From Limnoperna fortunei (lineage: Eukaryota; Mollusca; Bivalvia; Mytilida; Modiolidae): a stretch of DNA of 64,000 bases. The stretch's first letter is position 1, and the number at the start of each line of letters is the position of its first letter. The position numbers were made by a program, and so were the translations under genes. The DNA lies in contig OX104120.1 of NCBI GenBank assembly GCA_944474755.1, positions 41,706,067 through 41,770,066 of the forward strand, written 5' to 3'. Below are positions 58,901-64,000 of this stretch, piece after piece. The notes beneath the pieces were generated by a model. That model was given only the letters and a program-made list of their open reading frames with translations. It did no database searches and had not been told where the DNA came from.

Positions 58901-60174
58901 TTTATTTCCTGATCTGAATCAGTTATACTGCCATCAGGCAAAGTTAAATGGGACAATAATTTCTTTGTTCCACGTTTCCTTTCAAGGTCAAAGAAATATT
59001 TTGTTGGTTTATCTGCATCATTGACATATTTGAATCTTGAGCGAACCCAAGCACCACGGGCCTGGATACGTTCAAGTTCAGACAACTGATGTTGTTTCTC
59101 AATTAAAATTGAATTGAGATTAGGGTTGGCTGCAATATTTGATTTTAATAACTCAATATCGGTTTGCAAACTATCAAATTTACGTTTAAAATCATAACTC
59201 TTTTTAACAGAGAATTCTTGCGAAAGTTCCTTTATTTTATATTTTCCCCGATCCCACCAATCTTGAATACACTTGAACTCAGATTTCTGTAATCGCCAAG
59301 AAATCCAGAAGTTATTTATCATATCAATATACGATTTATCATCTAAAAGAGATGTATTTAAACACCAGTATGCACTCTTGTGTTTACTTTGAATTTCTTT
59401 AAAGTAAACACGAACGTAATCATGATCAGAATATGAACACGGTTTTATTTCTGAGGATCGAATAAACTGACTATAATGTTTGGAGATATAAATTCGATCA
59501 AGTCTTGCGGCGACACCGTCATTTCTCGACCAAGAATATGTTTTATCGTAAGGATGAATATTACGAAACGTATCAATAAATTTGAAACGTTTAACAATAT
59601 TTTTAAATTCATTACAAGAATGGGGATGGGGTTCAGTATCTCCTGTCCTATCTAAGGAAGAATTAGTAGTACAATTAAAATCACCTCCAAGAAATATTGG
59701 AATGGAAGAATCAAGTTGATTCAAATGGTGTTTTAAACATTTCAAAAAGTCAAGTTTTTCTTTGGGACAGGTGGGGGAATAGACATTCAACAAATAAACA
59801 GTTTCCTCCTGTAATTTGATAGTAGCATGTAGAATGCGACCGGGTAATATAACTTTATGATCTAGAATAGTATATTCTAAATTATTTGAAAAACATATCG
59901 CTAATCCAGCAGAAATAGTTGAGAGATGAGAGAACACTATTTCTCCTCTCCATATCATTTTCCATATACCTTCATCAGAAGGAATGGTATGTGTATCTTG
60001 AAGAAAAACTATGTCTGCATTTAATTTAGATTTCAAAGAATCTAATATAAAATATCTTTTAAAAGAGTCACGACAACCTTGAGTGTTCAAGGAAACTAAC
60101 GAAAAACCGGACATTACAATTGTAATTGTAATAAAAATACAGAACACAAATGCATAATTAAGTGGACAATTCAT
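55982..60174 (-). pseudogene. LINE3 ORF2 (endonuclease-reverse transcriptase) with one frameshift
   Basis: It starts at ATG 60,174 (or the internal ATG 60,114, MSGFSLVSL) and spans about 1,397 codons. In the first frame, endonuclease motifs are N30 (LNTQG), D60 in FLQDTHT, GGDFNC 163-168 and SDHDYV 249-254. A linker follows, then RT with D613 in motif A, RQGCSLS 671-677 and YADD 716-719. At ~57,562 one base is missing relative to LINE1 and LINE2 (GATAAACATT against GATACAACATT), so the frame changes near KEMLYLPVCTGG. The second frame continues to the stop at 55,982 with the CPSCGLQEDLHH finger, a Pro-rich stretch and the conserved end. Apart from that base the ORF is open. Confidence 0.87.
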
Positions 60175-60197
60175 ATTGACTTGGATATAGTTTATCT

Positions 60198-61163
60198 CTA
60201 AGCATGAGTTTTCAGGTAGGTTTTTAATTTTTTTATCAACTTATTTAAACGGGCTTTCAGCTGTGAGGAGGACTCGGGGTTTCGTCGACGGTCAATAAAA
60301 TCTTGACATAATTGTCTCAAGTTGGTGGTATATTCTAAGCATTTTTCAACTGGTTTTTTGTTGCTCTTCAGCTCCACAAGAAGTCTATCCAGCTCTTCGG
60401 TGGATAATTTTTGTTCTGTATCCACCAAGATTTGTGATAAATTTTGTTCCGATAAATCAGAGGATATAGACTCAATGTCTACATCCTCGTCTTCATTGGT
60501 GTTAAGAATACAAGGGGATGAAGGAGGCATATCCCAAATACTTGTATTACCTTGATCAGATACATCTGAAGTTTTATCAGTTGTGGGGGTTTTGATACTT
60601 TTAACTGAATCATTATTGTCGGCTGCTTTTCGTTTAACTGCAGATTTAACAGTCTCCAGTTTTTCCGCAGGGGTGTGAACAACAACAATGTCACTGGAAA
60701 CAATAGATTTCTCTGATTCTTTCATAGTATTTACATTAGCAGGGGTGTTGAAGGCAGAATCATGGTCCGCAGAGTCTGAAGTAACAGACTGCCCCACTGT
60801 CCCAGTTGGCGGAACTGGTTCAGCTGTAAATGGTACATTTTTATTTGACTCTGACTTATTATTATCTGAAAGTTTATTCTCTGGACATCTGCTCTGAATG
60901 TGTCCAGTATGCTTACATTTAAAGCAGACAACATCATCATTAAGAAATATTCTGTAGTTTTGTCTTTGATAAAACATATCAAAATATTCTGGTAATACAA
61001 CACTAGGGTGGGGAATCAGTGAAACTTGTCTTCTGAATGACTTTACATGTTTTAATGCCGGTATTTTAATGCCTAGTGCAATAGGTTTAATATCGGAAAT
61101 GATGCGGCCATAGCGCATCAATTCATCTTCCAATAAGTCATTCGGAATAAAAGGGGGGCAGTT
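60198..61163 (-). pseudogene. LINE3 ORF1 fragment, C-terminal two thirds
   Basis: Equivalent to LINE2 ORF1 from about residue 189. It retains the CFKCKHTGHIQSRC zinc knuckle and the helical C-terminus. The linker after the knuckle is much more diverged than the rest, with small indels. The upstream frame continues as serines through (TTC)n, starting only from a GTG in the H3 cassette. Confidence 0.83.
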
Positions 61164-61207
61164 AGAAGAAGAAGAAGAAGAAGAAGAAGAAGAAGAATAA
61201 TAATAAT
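61164..61207 (+). repeat. (GAA)n and (TAA)n, right half of the G5 tail
   Basis: About 11 GAA units then TAA units between the LINE3 truncation point and H3. Confidence 0.85.
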
Positions 61208-61317
61208 AAGAAACGGTGCAAAAACAATAAATCCCCGACACTTCGTGGTCGGGGATTTAATAAGAAACGGTGCAAAAACAATAAGTCTCCCAAAACTTGT
61301 TTTGGGCGACTTAATAA
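61208..61317 (+). repeat. hairpin cassette array H3-H4, last in the block
   Basis: H3 at 61,208 is the cassette expected for G5. H4 at 61,262 ends GACTTAATAAAAATACTG, and no further repeat element follows. This marks the right border of the array. Confidence 0.88.
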
Positions 61318-63370
61318 AAATACTGACCTGACTTGACATATTTTACCGCTCATACCTCCAGAACAGTAAAAGATAAATGTTGATAAACCGCTGAAATAAT
61401 AATAATAATAATTTCCACGTATTAGAAATACAATAAAATTAACACTTTGGCCATTTATTTCAAAAAATAAAGTAGTTTGGAATACGTTTTTTACATCTTT
61501 TAACTAAAAACAGTAAGAGATAGAGAAATTACGATATTCTGACGCATACGTCCCGAGACACATTTTAAAAACCTACAAATGAATCGGATGAAATATAAAA
61601 GAGTTTATTTTTTAAAAAAGGATCCAGAGAGGTAACGGCCAATATACTCTTATTAGATTTAAAATTTTATTTTGTCCCAGGGAATATATTGCTTAAGCAT
61701 AAAAAAAATCGGTCAACATGTTCAAATTGTAGAGCCGGAAACGAAGATGTCTACAGACCGACGAAGTGGACGACAGACGCACCGATCAAGTTGATGTCAT
61801 TACATTCATTTAATAAAGCAGATGGTGTACATTCTTCAAAAGTTATGAAAGTTTGATCATTTTTTTAGTAGTGACGCATGAAGATGTGTCGAATCTGTTA
61901 CAAAGGCAACTCAAAAATAGTCGATGCGATATCCCGATATCGCGAGAGGATAACGAGTTTTTGCCATACATTTTCGCATTTTTTATTTTCGTGTTTTCAC
62001 TTAGCTGTTTACGTTTCTACCTAATAAACACACGAGTGAGCATATTTTTAGGTCATTAAGTAATTTGAAATATTTGGTAGGTGTATAAATTTTGTTATCT
62101 GACCATTGATTTGTTCCGTTTGTCGTACTTCTTAAGACTTTCGCCGGATATTACTTACTACCGGATTTTAACCTGAGTAAACGACGGGTATCAATCGTTG
62201 ATCATTATTTCCTCACCCTTCCGGAGCGCCAGGACTCGGCTCGGTTTGTTGTGGGGTTCGTGTTACTCTATAGTTGGTTTTTGTTATATCGGATCGGTTT
62301 GTTTTGTGGTTGTCCCCTTTTTTCTGACTGTGGTTTTGTCTTTCCTTTGAATATTCCTCGGTATCTTCGATTTCTTTTTCATGTGTGCAGTCGAGAAATT
62401 GTTCCTTTGAAATAAAATGATGTAATTTCTTAAAGAATGAATGGAAGGCGTTTTTAATCAGTATATATTTTATCTATTTTAATAAGATGAATATTTATTT
62501 ATTTCAATCAGTTAAACTGCTAATAGGACAAATATTGGTACATACCAATATGCGGTAAATTTACAACAGGAAAACTTGCATCAAGGTTGGAGTAATGCAC
62601 AACCTGCCATTAGTAAGACTCGAATTAATAACTTCTGTGTATACAGACCACGTGATACCGTGCTGACAACCCACAACGTGATGCCCCTTTGCACCATCTG
62701 GGGACTCGCTGAGACGCTCTGGGGTCACGCGTTGAGAGCTACTCTCAGTAACCCGAACTATGCAAATAGTCGTTTTAAACGAACAAACAAACGCGTTAAA
62801 ATGAATTTTTTAAAAGTGAAAATGTAACACTCTGACTCAACGCAACGTCCATGAAGCTAGCAAGTAAATCTTTAAATAAAATTGTTTTTTTTTCAAAATG
62901 ATCTTCCACTATTAGGTCGCGAAATCGTGTAAAAAAAGTCGCAACTGCAAAATAATATGACACAAGCCCAACAACGCACACATGAGGAATATTCGATCGA
63001 CTGGTTTAAATGCAATTATTACATGGACATTAGCTTAAAATGAGCAAATTCGTTTTTTAAATACATGTTGTTTGATGTCATTTGGTTGTTTGATTTATGT
63101 TACATGAATATACAACTGAAGACTAATTATGAATAATGTCAAATTGTTGAAAGAAAAAAAAACATTTGAATACCCTTGTATACACTAATGTACATGACTT
63201 ATCTACAAGTCAAATTAATAAGGGCATGCCCTGTATTCTGGACAATGTCATGTACATGTCAATTGGGTCATCGTGTCATCTGAAACATGCAAACTGATCC
63301 AGTCACGAGCAGGTATGATACTATATCAGGCATATTTGGCGAGAACAACGTTGTAAAATATTTTTCTGAT
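61318..63370. other. AT-rich flank, no gene recognised
   Basis: Single-copy-looking sequence. It holds a short (TAA)n run near 61,396, small palindromes (GCGATAT/ATATCGC at 61,926-61,943 and ATATTGGTA/TACCAATAT at 62,532-62,551), and a T/G-rich stretch at 62,215-62,420 ending near AATAAA. Open frames are at most 83 codons with no recognisable domain. An exon or UTR of an unseen gene cannot be excluded. Confidence 0.5.
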
Positions 63371-63575
63371 AGGCTTGAATCTCATGTAGCTAACATATAA
63401 TAGGCTTGATTCTCATATAGCTAACATATAATAGGTTTGATTCTCATGTAGCGAACATATAATAGGCTTGATTCTCATGTAGCTATTATATAATAGGATT
63501 GATTCTCATGTAGCTAACATATAATAGGATTGATTCTCATGTAGCTAGTATATAATAGGATGGATTTCTTGTAGT
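63371..63575. repeat. 31-bp minisatellite, about 6.5 copies
   Basis: Consensus begins AGGCTTGATTCTCATGTAG and ends CTAACATATAAT. Copies start at 63,371, 63,402, 63,433, 63,464, 63,495, 63,526 and a decayed one at 63,557. Adjacent copies differ by 1-4 bases. Confidence 0.92.
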
Positions 63576-64000
63576 ATAAATTGACAGTTCGACTGCTTTT
63601 CAATTTTTGGAAGAAACTTGGGTCAATAGGACAAAATTAAAAAAAGAGAACGAAAATAATGTTGTGTTAAGGGAATATAATTAAAGTATCGTTCAGGAAT
63701 TAAGAATGACACTGATCAGAAAAGAGAAACCGTGCAGTTTATAAATTCCTTACGAATAATACAACTACATGTACACGAGGAGTGAAATGCTTAGGCGTTG
63801 GATTGGAAGAGTAACCACTCGACGAAGAGTAACAGGATGATGCAGATCTAACTTAGGTCACGCAAAGTCTGAAGCCTTCCAAAATTTGAGTATTGGAAAA
63901 CTTTCAAAGTGTGGAGTTGGCTAAACCATGAGCTGTCAGAATTAGTTTGACAATCTAGAAAAAACCCTGTGTTCAAAGTTATCAGCAATAATAATCGACA
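63576..64000. other. flank, nothing recognised
   Basis: AT-rich sequence without long open frames, RNA gene signatures or array elements. Confidence 0.5.

Larger units (their letters stand above)
55548..61164 (-). mobile_element. LINE3: Tx1-like LINE, 5'-truncated in ORF1
   Basis: Minus-strand copy with 3' end at 55,548 (variant ...GAAAATTCTAA) and an AATAAA signal at 55,566-55,571. It runs to 61,164, where the ORF1 codons for NCPPFIPND meet (GAA)n. The 5' UTR and about the first 188 ORF1 codons are missing. It is head-to-tail with LINE2 in the same G5 tail. Confidence 0.87.

Noticed and set aside
61740..61800. Possible RNA gene in the flank around GACGACAGACGCACCGATC
   Set aside because: No tRNA, 5S or snRNA signature could be matched.
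62200..62830. Possible host gene or promoter in the right flank
   Set aside because: There is only a T/G-rich stretch, an isolated AATAAA and an 83-codon frame without domain or clear splice context.

Overview
The window is a eukaryotic repeat landscape with no recognisable host gene. From base 1 to about 61,317 it is one continuous block of head-to-tail, same-orientation repetitive elements joined through (TAA)n and (GAA)n microsatellites; 61,318-64,000 is AT-rich single-copy-looking flank. The organism is probably a mollusc, most likely a bivalve: there is a Tx1-like LINE, a 165-bp tandem repeat opened by an AAGAGGCCC palindrome, and GACCTTGACCTTTGACC repeats, all of which I associate with molluscan genomes. 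That attribution is inference.

I distinguish eight short non-autonomous families, called A to H here (names are mine). Each copy begins, just after a TAA run, with a small 5' hairpin and then an 8-19 nt identity motif. A body of 130-390 bp sub-repeats rich in AAAATGGCGGCC follows, then (GAA)n and/or (TAA)n, and often one or more ~53-bp 3' cassettes. Every cassette has the same lead (AAGAAAC...AACAATA) followed by a family-specific hairpin. The 5' identity motif is repeated, as reverse complement, in the 3' arm of a particular hairpin type: A with H1, B with H2, C/E with HE, D with H4, F with HF, G with H3 and H with Hx. This gives subterminal inverted repeats plus a 3' stem-loop, an architecture closest to HINE/pearl-type non-autonomous Helentrons, although I cannot see a Helentron protein and do not claim identity. 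About 70 cassettes are present in 22 places, alone or in tandem runs of up to eight.

Layout: 1-6,775 mostly A units with one B. 6,776-18,749 is a 4.66-kb higher-order repeat (A, cassettes, B, cassettes, C, cassettes, D), about 2.6 copies. 18,750-22,910 A units. 22,914-27,983 C, E, B and A. 27,984-29,490 is the only H element. 29,608-39,129 mixed B, A, F, D and E. 39,130-61,317 is dominated by five G elements.

Three minus-strand copies of one Tx1-like LINE sit inside the (GAA)n tails of two G elements (G3 and G5), with each G body on one side and its cognate H3 cassette on the other. This suggests a microsatellite-targeted LINE with (TTC)n specificity. LINE2 (49,293-55,530) has a complete-looking ORF1 and an ORF2 broken by a 149-bp deletion. 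LINE1 is 5'-truncated within ORF2. LINE3 is 5'-truncated in ORF1 and has a one-base frameshift in ORF2. None encodes an intact pair of proteins. The many 60-150-codon open frames elsewhere are chance frames in repeats.
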